Positions 42,650 through 49,894 of a stretch of DNA of 51,109 nt are shown here, piece by piece. Made by a program: the position numbers and the translations under genes. The stretch comes from an uncultured Collinsella sp. GTDB taxonomy: Bacteria; Actinomycetota; Coriobacteriia; Coriobacteriales; Coriobacteriaceae. The stretch covers positions 1 through 51,109 of the forward strand of contig URIK01000001.1 of NCBI GenBank assembly GCA_900547855.1. The letters run 5' to 3'. Below the pieces are notes generated by a model, which made no database searches, was not told the DNA's origin, and saw only the letters and a program-made list of their open reading frames with translations. How positions within the stretch are numbered: the stretch's first letter is position 1; each line of letters opens with the position of its first letter.

Positions 42650-42687
42650 AACAACGGTGGCCAAACCGTCATGGGTTTACAAAGCAG

Positions 42688-42726
42688 CGGGGCCCGGAGC
42701 GCAGCAACATCGCGCTCCGGGCCCCG
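42688..42726 (+). terminator. Intrinsic terminator of the topoisomerase operon
   Basis: Perfect 15-bp GC-rich stem (42688-42702 with 42712-42726), 9-nt loop, followed by TTCGTTGC. It lies 39 bp past the stop of the A subunit. Confidence 0.88.
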
Positions 42727-42805
42727 TTCGTTGCAACGTAGTCGGAATAATAGGAATCCCCGTTTTTCACTCCTGCAATCCCACGGCACAAGACATGTTA
42801 AGCCG

Positions 42806-42862
42806 TTAGCAAAACTTGCAAAAATTAGCAAAAGTTGCAAAAGTTAGCAAAACCTGCAAAGG
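42806..42862. repeat. Three 19-bp direct repeats (TTAGCAAAAC-TTGCAAAAA units)
   Basis: Units start at 42806, 42825 and 42844, exactly 19 bp apart, each composed of TTAGCAAAA plus TTGCAAAA with slight variation (last unit CTGCAAAGG). Each unit contains a GCAA-N3-TTGC dyad. The array is immediately upstream of a broken ATPase-like gene, so it may be an operator array or iteron-like site. Three units without unique spacers rule out CRISPR. Confidence 0.8.
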
Positions 42863-42894
42863 GGCCACCATGGATCGCAGCAAATGTCTCCGCC

Positions 42895-43337
42895 ATGCCA
42901 GGCATGCTCGAAGATATCATCGAGCGAACCAAAGAAGCCGCAGATAGCTACCTCTTACAGCCTCATGCGCGCATAAACGGCGTTCAAATTGGTCCAGTAG
43001 GCATCGATTGGACATATGCTCAAGAGGCCCAGGGCAACTGGCGCACACGCATGAATGGCATCTTTAAACAACTCGAAAAACATGACATCGGGCTTCTCTC
43101 GAAACGACCTATCGGGAGCTTTCCGATAAAGACATTGAGTTTTTGCTCGCGATGCTGCCCGATTCTGGCCCCAGCAGGGTCTCGGAGATAGCCAAACGCA
43201 TGGGCGTCGCCAGCAACTACGCAAGCCAATACAAACGCCGCCTCCTGGAGGACGGCGTCATCGGAGAGCGCGGGCGTGGTCTCGTTGGCTTTGACATTCC
43301 CGCGTTCAGGGAATTCTTGAACGAGAAGGCGTTTTAG
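42895..43337 (+). pseudogene. Frameshifted C-terminal fragment of an AAA-type ATP-binding protein
   Basis: Frame 1 reads MPGMLEDIIERTKEAADSY through WRTRMNGIFKQLEKHD; the sequence then shifts to frame 3, giving SLETTYRELSDKDIEFLLAML and a winged-helix tail (VSEIAKRMGVASNYASQYKRRLLEDGVIGERGRG) to the stop at 43337. Read together they resemble the C terminus of the archaeal/Actinobacterial ATPases with a DNA-binding tail. The frameshift is near 43085-43110. The whole P-loop domain is missing, since the upstream 19-bp repeats begin only 33 bp before the first conserved residue. A sequencing indel could explain the shift but not the missing N-terminal part. Confidence 0.65.
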
Positions 43338-43364
43338 CACGCCGGAATTGTCCGCGGAAGCATC

Positions 43365-43435
43365 AACGCATGGCAATCAGCATTCCTCTTGATAAGGATT
43401 GCAAGCATTTCCACCAACACCGATTGCCATGCGTT
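43365..43435. repeat. Inverted repeat between the ATPase fragment and the flavoprotein gene
   Basis: Perfect 14-bp arms AACGCATGGCAATC (43365-43378) and its complement (43422-43435) around a 43-nt loop. It lies between convergent stops (43337 and 43446) and may act as a terminator, although the long loop is unusual. Confidence 0.6.
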
Positions 43436-43445
43436 CCTCTTGTCC

Positions 43446-43976
43446 TTAGGCGAGCTTGCGAGCGAGCTCTCGCACCTCTTCCAACTTGGGCGACGATGCC
43501 ATGCTGTCGCGCTCGGTCATACCGCTGATGGTGACGACGCCCTGGTCCTCCCACTTGCAGTACGCGCAGGTTAACTTGTACATAGCGATCGCCGCATCAT
43601 AGACGCCCTCGCTGTGACTATCGAGTAAAAGGGCCGTCTTGGTGAACGGGAAGCCCGTGGCACCGAAGGCGTACAGGCGGTCGATGGCGGCCTTCTCCTG
43701 CGCGGTGATATCGAACCAGTAGATAGGCGAGGCGAAGACGACCATGTCGGCGTCTTTCAGCGACTCGATCACGTTGGCCATGTCATCCTTCTGCACGCAG
43801 ACGCCCTCATGGGCGAAGCAGTACTGGCATCCCAAGCAGCCGGCGATCTTCTTGCTGGCAACGCGGACGACCTCGACCGTATTGCCGCCCTCACGCGCGG
43901 TCTCGGCAAACGCCTCGACCATGGTATCGGTATTGGCGCCCTTACGCGGGCTGCCGCTCAACACAACGATATTCAT
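43446..43976 (-). CDS. NADPH-dependent FMN reductase-like iron-sulfur flavoprotein
   Basis: 176 residues. Flavodoxin-like FMN loop SGSPRKGANTDT (7-18), then a cysteine cluster C47/C50/C53/C60 (CLGCQYC and GVC), then the second FMN-contact region FASPIYWFDI. The cysteines are arranged as in iron-sulfur flavoproteins or thiol-active multimeric flavodoxins. It probably transfers electrons from NAD(P)H or ferredoxin to a small acceptor. Two further cysteines (TCAYCKW) sit near residue 136. Monocistronic; start ATG 43974-43976 with GGAGG upstream. Confidence 0.88.
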   Translation of the reverse strand: MNIVVLSGSPRKGANTDTMVEAFAETAREGGNTVEVVRVASKKIAGCLGCQYCFAHEGVCVQKDDMANVIESLKDADMVVFASPIYWFDITAQEKAAIDRLYAFGATGFPFTKTALLLDSHSEGVYDAAIAMYKLTCAYCKWEDQGVVTISGMTERDSMASSPKLEEVRELARKLA

Positions 43977-44124
43977 AGAAATCTCCCTCCTTCATGCCGC
44001 AGGCGCGCGGCATATTAGTTTGTTTTAACCTAAACGTATGGAGTTATTCAATCGCCTCGTTTCAGCTACTCCCACTCTTTAGAAGAATCGTTGCTGGAGA
44101 CTTGGCATCAAATCAAGGCACGCC

Positions 44125-45096
44125 TTATTTCAGATATTCCTCAAAGAATGCCTTCAGCTTTCCAAACGGAATGACGTCCATCTGATCGTAGAGGTCGGTA
44201 TGGCTGGCGCCGGGGATAATGAGCAATTCCTTGTTGTCCCCCGTCAGCTTGCCGTACGCGGTTTCGCTGAAATAGCGGGAGTGCGCCTTCTCGCCATGCA
44301 CCAGCAGTACCGCAGAGCGAATTTCGCTGCTGTATTGCAGAATCGGCATATTCAAAAACGACAGCGAGGACGTCACATTCCAGCCACCGTTGGAGTTCAG
44401 GCTGCGGGGATGGTAGCCTCGCGGAGTTTTGTAGTAGGCGTAATAGTCCGCTACAAACTGCGGCGCATCCTCCGGTAGCGGATCGACCACGCCGCCCGCC
44501 AGCGCATAGCTGCCGTTTTTATAGTCCTCGGTGCGCTGCGTGTTCAGCGCTTTCCGCTTTTCAAAGCGTGCCTGCTCGGAATCCTCGGCGTCAAAATAGC
44601 CGTTGGCGGTCACACGGGTCATGTCGTACATGGTCATAGCCGCGGTAGCTTTGATACGGGTGTCGATGGCCGCCGCATTGACCGCCATGCCGCCCCAACC
44701 GCAGATACCGATGATGCCGATACGCTCCGGGTCAACGCTTTCCTGCACAGAGAGGAAATCCACCGCTGCGCAGAAGTCCTCGGTGTTGATGTCCGGCGAT
44801 GCTACATAGCGAGGCGTGCCGCCGCTCTCGCCGGTATAGGACGGGTCAAAGGCAATCGCGAAAAAGCCCAGCTCCGCCATCTTCTGCGCGTACAGACCGG
44901 AAGACTGCTCCTTCACAGCGCCAAACGGGCCACTGACGGCGATGGCGGGCAGCTTGCCTTCCGCGTTCTTAGGCACGTACACGTCGGCAGCCAGCGTGAT
45001 GCCGTATCGGTTGTGGAAAGTCGCTTTGCTGTGCTCAACCTTGTCGCTTTTGGGGAACACCTTGTCCCATTCCTGCGTCAGTTTCAACTGCTCCAT
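44125..45096 (-). CDS. Alpha/beta hydrolase with cysteine in the nucleophile position
   Basis: 323 residues. Alpha/beta-hydrolase fold with the oxyanion region VSGPFGAVKEQ, the nucleophile elbow GICGWGG (Cys132 where most family members have Ser) and the catalytic histidine in GASHTDLYD (about His299). The acid is probably the Glu in VHGEKAHS. Cysteine at this place occurs in dienelactone hydrolases. It begins 2 bp after the stop of the CMD-cupin gene, so the two form an operon, controlled by the MerR regulator upstream. Substrate unknown; a lactone or thioester would fit the CMD neighbour. Confidence 0.85.
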   Translation of the reverse strand: MEQLKLTQEWDKVFPKSDKVEHSKATFHNRYGITLAADVYVPKNAEGKLPAIAVSGPFGAVKEQSSGLYAQKMAELGFFAIAFDPSYTGESGGTPRYVASPDINTEDFCAAVDFLSVQESVDPERIGIIGICGWGGMAVNAAAIDTRIKATAAMTMYDMTRVTANGYFDAEDSEQARFEKRKALNTQRTEDYKNGSYALAGGVVDPLPEDAPQFVADYYAYYKTPRGYHPRSLNSNGGWNVTSSLSFLNMPILQYSSEIRSAVLLVHGEKAHSRYFSETAYGKLTGDNKELLIIPGASHTDLYDQMDVIPFGKLKAFFEEYLK

Positions 45097-45098
45097 GT

Positions 45099-45863
45099 CT
45101 AAGCCTCCTTGTCAGCCGCTTTAAGGTATTGCTCGTCATCCACGGGCTCCAACCACTCGTTGGAGGCCTCCTCGCCCGGAACCTCCACCGCGAGATGGGA
45201 GAACCAGCTGTCGGGCGCCGCACCGTGCCAGTGCTTTACGCCCGCGGGAATATTTACTACATCGCCAGGGCACAGCTCCTGTGCCGGTTTGCCCCATTCC
45301 TGGTAAAACCCTCGACCAGCCACGCAGACGAGGATCTGTCCACCACCGCTTTTGGCGTGATGTGTGTGCCAGTTGTTGCGGCAGCTGGGCTCAAACGTAA
45401 CGTTGTAAATACCGATCTGCTCGGTGGAAAGGGGCGCGAGGTAACTTTGCCCGATAAAGTACTTCGCGAATGCGTCGTTGGGGGCACCGATGGGAAAGGC
45501 CATCTCGTTTTGGTGCTCGGCCTTTGCGTCGACGACATCGTCATCCGTCCAGACCTCCTTCGCCATGCGGAAGGCCGCCCATGCCTTGGGCCAGCCCGCG
45601 TAAAACGCCGCGTGCGTAAGGATTTCCGCTATCTCCGTCCTGGTCACGCCGTTGTTCTTTGCGGACATCAGATGATATTGGAACGAAGAGTCCGTCAGCC
45701 CCTGTGCCATCAAGGCGACCACCGTCACCACGCTACGGTCTCGAAGGGAAAGCCCGTCTTCTCGGCTCCACACCTCGCCGAACAGCACATCGTCGTTGAG
45801 CTGTGCGAATTTGGGGGCAAAGTCCCCCAGGGCATCCCTGCCCGCCGTCTGCTTAATCGTCAT
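45099..45863 (-). CDS. Carboxymuconolactone decarboxylase-like domain fused to a cupin
   Basis: 254 residues. Residues about 15-100 form a CMD/AhpD-like helical domain (LRDRSVVTVVALMAQGLTDSSFQYHLMSAKNNGVTRTEIAEIL), lacking the CxxC of AhpD peroxiredoxins. Residues about 135-235 are a cupin with metal ligands in NWHTHHAK and VKHWHG. CMD-cupin fusions are common in MerR-controlled, aldehyde- or quinone-responsive operons. The gene would be second in the operon if the truncated flavoprotein fragment at 45924 were intact. ATG 45861-45863 with AGGAGG upstream. Confidence 0.87.
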   Translation of the reverse strand: MTIKQTAGRDALGDFAPKFAQLNDDVLFGEVWSREDGLSLRDRSVVTVVALMAQGLTDSSFQYHLMSAKNNGVTRTEIAEILTHAAFYAGWPKAWAAFRMAKEVWTDDDVVDAKAEHQNEMAFPIGAPNDAFAKYFIGQSYLAPLSTEQIGIYNVTFEPSCRNNWHTHHAKSGGGQILVCVAGRGFYQEWGKPAQELCPGDVVNIPAGVKHWHGAAPDSWFSHLAVEVPGEEASNEWLEPVDDEQYLKAADKEA

Positions 45864-45923
45864 GTTTGATTCCTCCTGTCGATGGTTTTGAGTACAAACT
45901 GCTTTCGCGCAGCTAAGCCGCGC

Positions 45924-46046
45924 CTAGATTTCCATGCCCATTCGTTGCGCCTGCTCCAGAGCGGGATGCCCGGCGATTTCGCCCACGCCGTTCACGCCGC
46001 CGGCGAATACCGTTCCGGCAAGCGTGCGCCTTTGGCGAAAATCCCT
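45924..46046 (-). pseudogene. C-terminal remnant of an NAD(P)H-dependent oxidoreductase/flavodoxin-like gene
   Basis: The minus strand reads RTLAGTVFAGGVNGVG then EIAGHPALEQAQRMGMEI and a stop at 45924-45926. The GVN-x-GEI-x-GxPALEQA pattern resembles the C terminus of multimeric flavodoxin-type oxidoreductases. Nothing precedes it but about ten unrelated codons and the MerR-type promoter, so most of the gene is missing. It occupies the first position of the CMD-cupin operon, suggesting an internal deletion that kept promoter and downstream genes. Family assignment is tentative. Confidence 0.45.
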
Positions 46047-46075
46047 TGCGCTCCCGATTTGTATTGACGAGAATG

Positions 46076-46106
46076 AAGGTAATACCTAAACCTGACTTTA
46101 GGTCAA
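46076..46106 (-). promoter_or_regulatory. MerR-type promoter with dyad operator, directed at the CMD-cupin operon
   Basis: On the minus strand TTGACC (complement of 46101-46106) is followed by a 19-bp spacer and TACCTT (complement of 46076-46081). The dyad ACCTAAA/TTTAGGT (46084-46090, 46097-46103) fills the spacer. A stretched 19-bp spacer with a centred dyad is the signature of MerR-activated promoters. A 16-bp spacer to TATTAC is an alternative reading. The divergent MerR gene starts 32 bp away. Confidence 0.65.
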
Positions 46107-46137
46107 GGGATGAAATCGAGTTTTATTCGGAGGACCC

Positions 46138-46578
46138 ATGTACACAATCGGACAGGTGGCGGAGATGTTCGGTCTGCCCGTTTCCACGCTGCGTTATTAC
46201 GATAAGCAGGGATTGTTTCCGGAATTGGAGCGGACGTCCGGCATTCGCCGATTCGGCGATACGGAACTCGAGGCGCTTCGGGTCATCGAATGCTTAAAGA
46301 AGGCTGGGATGGAGATCAAGGACATCCGGCTGTTCATGGAATGGTGCGCGGAGGGCCCATCGACATATCCCAAGCGCAAGGCCATGTTCGAGGAGCGAAA
46401 GGCCCACATGGAGTCGGAGATCGCGAAGATGAACCGCGCGCTGGACATGTTGAAGTTCAAATGCTGGTACTACGAGCAGGCGATTCAGGATGGCAACGAG
46501 GATAGACTGAAGGCGCTGATTCCCGACAATTTGCCGGAAGAGATCAGAGATACCTACGATAACGCCCACGCTCAATAA
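46138..46578 (+). CDS. MerR family transcriptional regulator
   Basis: 146 residues. The N-terminal winged helix has YTIGQVAEMFGLPVSTLRYYDKQGLFPELERTSGIRRF, and a long dimerisation helix follows (about 85-125), with one cysteine after it (CWYYEQAIQ). Lacks the clustered cysteines of metal sensors. ATG 46138 with GGAGG upstream. Divergent from the CMD-cupin/hydrolase operon and a MerR-type promoter lies between, so it most likely activates that operon in response to a small organic ligand. Confidence 0.92.
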   Translation: MYTIGQVAEMFGLPVSTLRYYDKQGLFPELERTSGIRRFGDTELEALRVIECLKKAGMEIKDIRLFMEWCAEGPSTYPKRKAMFEERKAHMESEIAKMNRALDMLKFKCWYYEQAIQDGNEDRLKALIPDNLPEEIRDTYDNAHAQ

Positions 46579-46640
46579 TGCCGCCCGATGCTCAAGGGGG
46601 TTTTGGCAAGGAGTCGTTTTAGGCAGACATGCAAAAAGAA

Positions 46641-46668
46641 AGCCTCCGAACCAGAAGGTTCGGAGGCT
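46641..46668. terminator. Terminator between merR and lysR
   Basis: 12-bp perfect stem AGCCTCCGAACC (46641-46652) with 46657-46668 and a 4-nt loop, preceded by AAAAAGAA and followed by ATTATT, so it can serve transcripts from both sides. It lies 62 bp past merR. I see no gene between it and the lysR stop at 46811. Confidence 0.85.
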
Positions 46669-46810
46669 ATTATTCCCGTTATTTCGCTGATGGCTTTGCT
46701 CTATGGCGACGCCAAAACAGCATCAGGCGGTACTCGACGGTATCAAAACGCGAGTTCAGAAGCCAGTTCCCGTTATTCCCATAGGCATAAGCGCATCTGC
46801 TTGCGATTGC

Positions 46811-47710
46811 CTATCGATGCTTTGCCTCGAGCGCGGCAGATACCGCATCGAGGAACTCCCGCACATGGTCGGCGGGGTGCGGCGAATGAAGCAGCCCGTA
46901 AGACACGAGACAGTCCCAATCGGTAGGGACGGTTTTGAGCATGGGGTGGACGTTGGCCCACAACGGCAGCGTCGCAAGCGCGAGGTCCTCGTTCGCGCCG
47001 CGATTGAACACCTCCGCCCGATATTGCGGGAAGTCTACGAGCGCGATTTGAGGATGATGCAAGAGTATCTCGTCGCGCACGCGGTCGATTTCGGCGTTCC
47101 AGCCCCGGCGTATAAGCATAAGACTGTGATTGTGGAGGTCGTCGAATGTGACGATGTCGCGTTTGGCGAGTTCGCTGTCGACGGGAACGGCGCACCCGAG
47201 CGGCTCGCGCGAAAGCTCGAGGCCCAGGCACCCGCGCTCTTTAAGAAAGGCATCGTCGAAAATCCCCACCACGATATCCATGTCTTGCCCGAGGTTCGCC
47301 AAACCGCGCGCCGCCGAGGGTGTGTTTTCAAACGTGACCACTTGAAGGCTCATGCCAGGGCAACGTTCCTTCACCTTCGGCCACAGCTTCGTGAGCGGCG
47401 TGCTGGGCGTCATGAGCGACACTCCCACGCGGATGATGCGCTTCTCTCCACGCTCGGCGACGCGGGCGCGTGCGATTGATTCTTGAGAGTACTGCACGAT
47501 ATGGCGGGCGTCGGCGAGCAGCGACCTGCCTGCTCGCGTAAGCGAAAGCCCCTGATGCGATCGGTGGAACAGCGTAAGGCCTAGCCGCGACTCCAGCAGG
47601 TTCATCTGCTTGATGACGGCCGTGGGCGTGATGAAGGACTCTTGTGCCGCCTTGGAGAAGCTGCCCGCCTCCGCCACGCGGATGAAAGTGTCAAGCTGTG
47701 GGTTGTACAT
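46811..47710 (-). CDS. LysR family transcriptional regulator
   Basis: 299 residues. N-terminal helix-turn-helix (about 1-60): LDTFIRVAEAGSFSKAAQESFITPTAVIKQMNLLESRLGLTLFHRS; a linker helix; and a periplasmic-binding-like effector domain (about 90-295). ATG 47708-47710 has AGGAGG upstream; a GTG five codons earlier is possible. Divergent from the first aldo/keto reductase, 129 bp apart, so it probably controls the aldo/keto reductase/alcohol dehydrogenase genes downstream. This matches the YqhC-YqhD logic, though YqhC is an AraC-type protein. Confidence 0.92.
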   Translation of the reverse strand: MYNPQLDTFIRVAEAGSFSKAAQESFITPTAVIKQMNLLESRLGLTLFHRSHQGLSLTRAGRSLLADARHIVQYSQESIARARVAERGEKRIIRVGVSLMTPSTPLTKLWPKVKERCPGMSLQVVTFENTPSAARGLANLGQDMDIVVGIFDDAFLKERGCLGLELSREPLGCAVPVDSELAKRDIVTFDDLHNHSLMLIRRGWNAEIDRVRDEILLHHPQIALVDFPQYRAEVFNRGANEDLALATLPLWANVHPMLKTVPTDWDCLVSYGLLHSPHPADHVREFLDAVSAALEAKHR

Positions 47711-47839
47711 CGATCCTCCTGTCACGCATTATGTGCCGTATATACCCCATGGTTATATCCATCATTCCAACGTGAACTTCTCGCACGTCAGTAAACGCCG
47801 TAGCCTTGTATTCGAAAAGTCACCATTAAGGAGGAGACC

Positions 47840-48688
47840 ATGGAGTATCTGAAGCTCAACAACGACGTAGAGATGCCCATCGAGGGTTTGGGCACCTTCC
47901 TCATGACCCCGGCCGAGGCCGAGACGGCCGCAACCGCCGCGCTCGCGGCTGGCTACGAGCACATCGACACCGCCAACGCCTACATGAACGAGCGCGCCGT
48001 GGGCCGTGCCATCGCCAAGAGCGGCATCGCGCGCGACAAGATCTTCATCTCCACCAAGCTCTGGCCGAGCGTCTACGACGCGGGCATGCCGGCGGTGGAC
48101 GCCACGCTCCAGCGCCTGGGGCTCGACTACGTCGACATGCTCATCCTGCACCAGCCGGTAGGCGACTACCTGGCCGCGTGGCGCACGATGGAAGAGGCGT
48201 ACCGCGCAGGCAAGGTGCGCGCCCTCGGCCTCTCCAACTTCCCGCAAGACAAGATCGCCGAGGTCATCGAGGTCGCCGACATCAAGCCGCAGCTCGTGAC
48301 CGTTGAGTGCCACCCCTACCACGTCCAGCGCGACCTGCGCGCCTACCTCGTGCCGTACGGCACGGTGATCGAGGCGTGGTACCCGCTCGGCCACGGCGAC
48401 AAAGGTCTTCTGGAGGAGCCCGTCTTCGTCGCTCTCGCCGAGAAGTACGGCAAGACCCCAGCCCAGGTGATCCTGCGCTGGCACGTGCAGATGGGCACCT
48501 CCATCATCCCCGGCTCCAAGAACCCCGCCCACATCGCCGACAACGTGAACATCTTCGACTTCTCCCTCACCGAAAACGAGATGGCCGAGATTGCCAAGCT
48601 CGACGGGACCATGACCTACTACACCGCCACTGAGGAAGCACTCGCGGGCTACCTGGCCATACGCCCCGATTTCGACGCGCAGGAGTAG
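47840..48688 (+). CDS. Aldo/keto reductase (NADPH-dependent)
   Basis: 282 residues, TIM-barrel aldo/keto reductase of the DkgA/2,5-diketogluconate-reductase-like group. Catalytic tetrad Asp43, Tyr48, Lys73, His104 is complete; the NADPH-binding end IIPGSKNPAHI is present. It reduces aldehydes or ketones, perhaps methylglyoxal. ATG 47840 with AAGGAGGAG upstream. First gene after the divergent LysR regulator. A close relative lies at 49015-49851. Confidence 0.93.
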   Translation: MEYLKLNNDVEMPIEGLGTFLMTPAEAETAATAALAAGYEHIDTANAYMNERAVGRAIAKSGIARDKIFISTKLWPSVYDAGMPAVDATLQRLGLDYVDMLILHQPVGDYLAAWRTMEEAYRAGKVRALGLSNFPQDKIAEVIEVADIKPQLVTVECHPYHVQRDLRAYLVPYGTVIEAWYPLGHGDKGLLEEPVFVALAEKYGKTPAQVILRWHVQMGTSIIPGSKNPAHIADNVNIFDFSLTENEMAEIAKLDGTMTYYTATEEALAGYLAIRPDFDAQE

Positions 48689-48702
48689 CACTCAGACGAT
48701 AA

Positions 48703-48894
48703 CGGACCGACCAAGCCGCCGCCGAGGACCAGCCGACTGTCGAGGACGAGCCCGCCGCAGTGCCCGCTGCAGACGGCAACGTCCTCGTGGCCCACTACAC
48801 GGCACAGGGCCACACCGCTGCCGTAGCTCAGACCATCGCCGACGAGCTCGGCCCCGATCTCTTTGAGGTGACACCTAGAACCCGCGGGTTATAA
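48703..48894 (+). pseudogene. Flavodoxin fragment between the two aldo/keto reductases
   Basis: In frame: an acidic linker (AAAEDQPTVEDEPAA), then GNVLVAHYTAQGHTAAVAQ and TIADELGPDLFEVTP, which is the start of a flavodoxin fold with its phosphate loop (TAQGHT), then a stop at 48892. A stop codon precedes it at 48700 and there is no start codon. About 110 residues of flavodoxin are missing. The 311-bp gap 48689-48999 holds this remnant, a 12-bp palindrome AACCCGCGGGTT at 48879-48890 and the upstream region of the next gene. Confidence 0.6.
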
Positions 48895-49014
48895 CCCCGT
48901 GCGCACCCCAGCGTTATAGAACCCTCACCAACGGAAACTTCCGCCGGCGCGGCGCCCCTCGTATGGTGGATACGTCAAGTTGCGAGAAAGGAAGGCACCA
49001 TAGACTACATCACC

Positions 49015-49851
49015 TTGAACAACGGCGTCAGGATGCCGCAGCTCGGCTTCGGCGTGTACCAGATCCCGGACGCCGCGGGATGCCAGCGCGCCGTGGAGGA
49101 CGCACTCTCGGTCGGCTACCGGCTGCTCGACACGGCCGCGAGCTACGGCAACGAAGAGGCGGTCGGGGCCGCCATTCGTGCGAGCGGCCTGCCGCGCGAC
49201 GAGGTGTTCGTGACGACCAAGCTGTGGATGTCGGATGTGAGCTACGAGGGGGCCAAGCGCGGCTTCGACGCGTCGCTCAAGCGGCTGGGGCTCGACTACG
49301 TCGATCTCTACCTCATCCATCAGCCGTTCGGCGACGTCTTCGGCGCGTGGCGCGCCATGGAGGAGCTCTACGAGCAGGGCGTTATCCGCGCCATAGGCAC
49401 AGCTAACTTCTACCCCGATCACCTCGCAAACCTCATCTCGTTCAACCGCATCGCCCCCGCCGTGAACCAAGTCGAGTGCAACGTGTTCTTCCAGCAGCGC
49501 GAGGCGCAGGAGTACATGGCCGGCAAGGAGGTGGCCATGGAGGGTTGGGCGCCCTTTGCGGAGGGCAGAAACGACCTCTTCCGCAACGAGGTCCTCGCTC
49601 GCATCGGCGAGGCGCACGGCAAGACGGTCGCCCAGGTCGTGTTGCGCTGGCTGCTGCAGCGCGGTGTGGTCTGCATCCCTAAGAGCACGCACCGCGATCG
49701 CATGGAGCAGAACTTCGACGTCTTCGACTTCGCGCTGGGCGACGACGAGATGGTCGCCATCGCCGCGCTCGACACCGGGCGCAGCGCGTTCTTCGACCAC
49801 CACGACCCCGCCACCATCGAATGGATGTCCGGGCTCGTGCGCAACGTGTAG
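49015..49851 (+). CDS. Aldo/keto reductase 2, start codon anomalous (ATA at the expected position)
   Basis: 278 residues as drawn from the first canonical start codon (TTG 49015). Numbered from there, the tetrad Asp39, Tyr44, Lys69, His102 is complete, and IPKSTHRDRM is the cofactor site. The natural N terminus should be xDYITLNNGVRMPQL: its first codon at 49000-49002 is ATA, preceded by AAGGAAGG at ideal spacing. The first reductase begins MEYLKLNN at the same place, supporting this. Either a mutation ATG to ATA or a weak ATA start reduces translation. Downstream is the YqhD-like dehydrogenase, 43 bp away. Confidence 0.88.
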   Translation: MNNGVRMPQLGFGVYQIPDAAGCQRAVEDALSVGYRLLDTAASYGNEEAVGAAIRASGLPRDEVFVTTKLWMSDVSYEGAKRGFDASLKRLGLDYVDLYLIHQPFGDVFGAWRAMEELYEQGVIRAIGTANFYPDHLANLISFNRIAPAVNQVECNVFFQQREAQEYMAGKEVAMEGWAPFAEGRNDLFRNEVLARIGEAHGKTVAQVVLRWLLQRGVVCIPKSTHRDRMEQNFDVFDFALGDDEMVAIAALDTGRSAFFDHHDPATIEWMSGLVRNV

Positions 49852-49894
49852 ACGAGCGTCAGACCGCACTGATAACTTACTAGGAGGAATTGCC

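Noticed and set aside
42806..42862. Possible CRISPR array
   Set aside because: Only three 19-bp units, contiguous without unique spacers, and no cas genes nearby.
49556..49894. N-terminal extension joined to the YqhD-like dehydrogenase frame
   Set aside because: It overlaps the aldo/keto reductase out of frame; the dehydrogenase starts at 49895 with TAGGAGG and has YqhD length.
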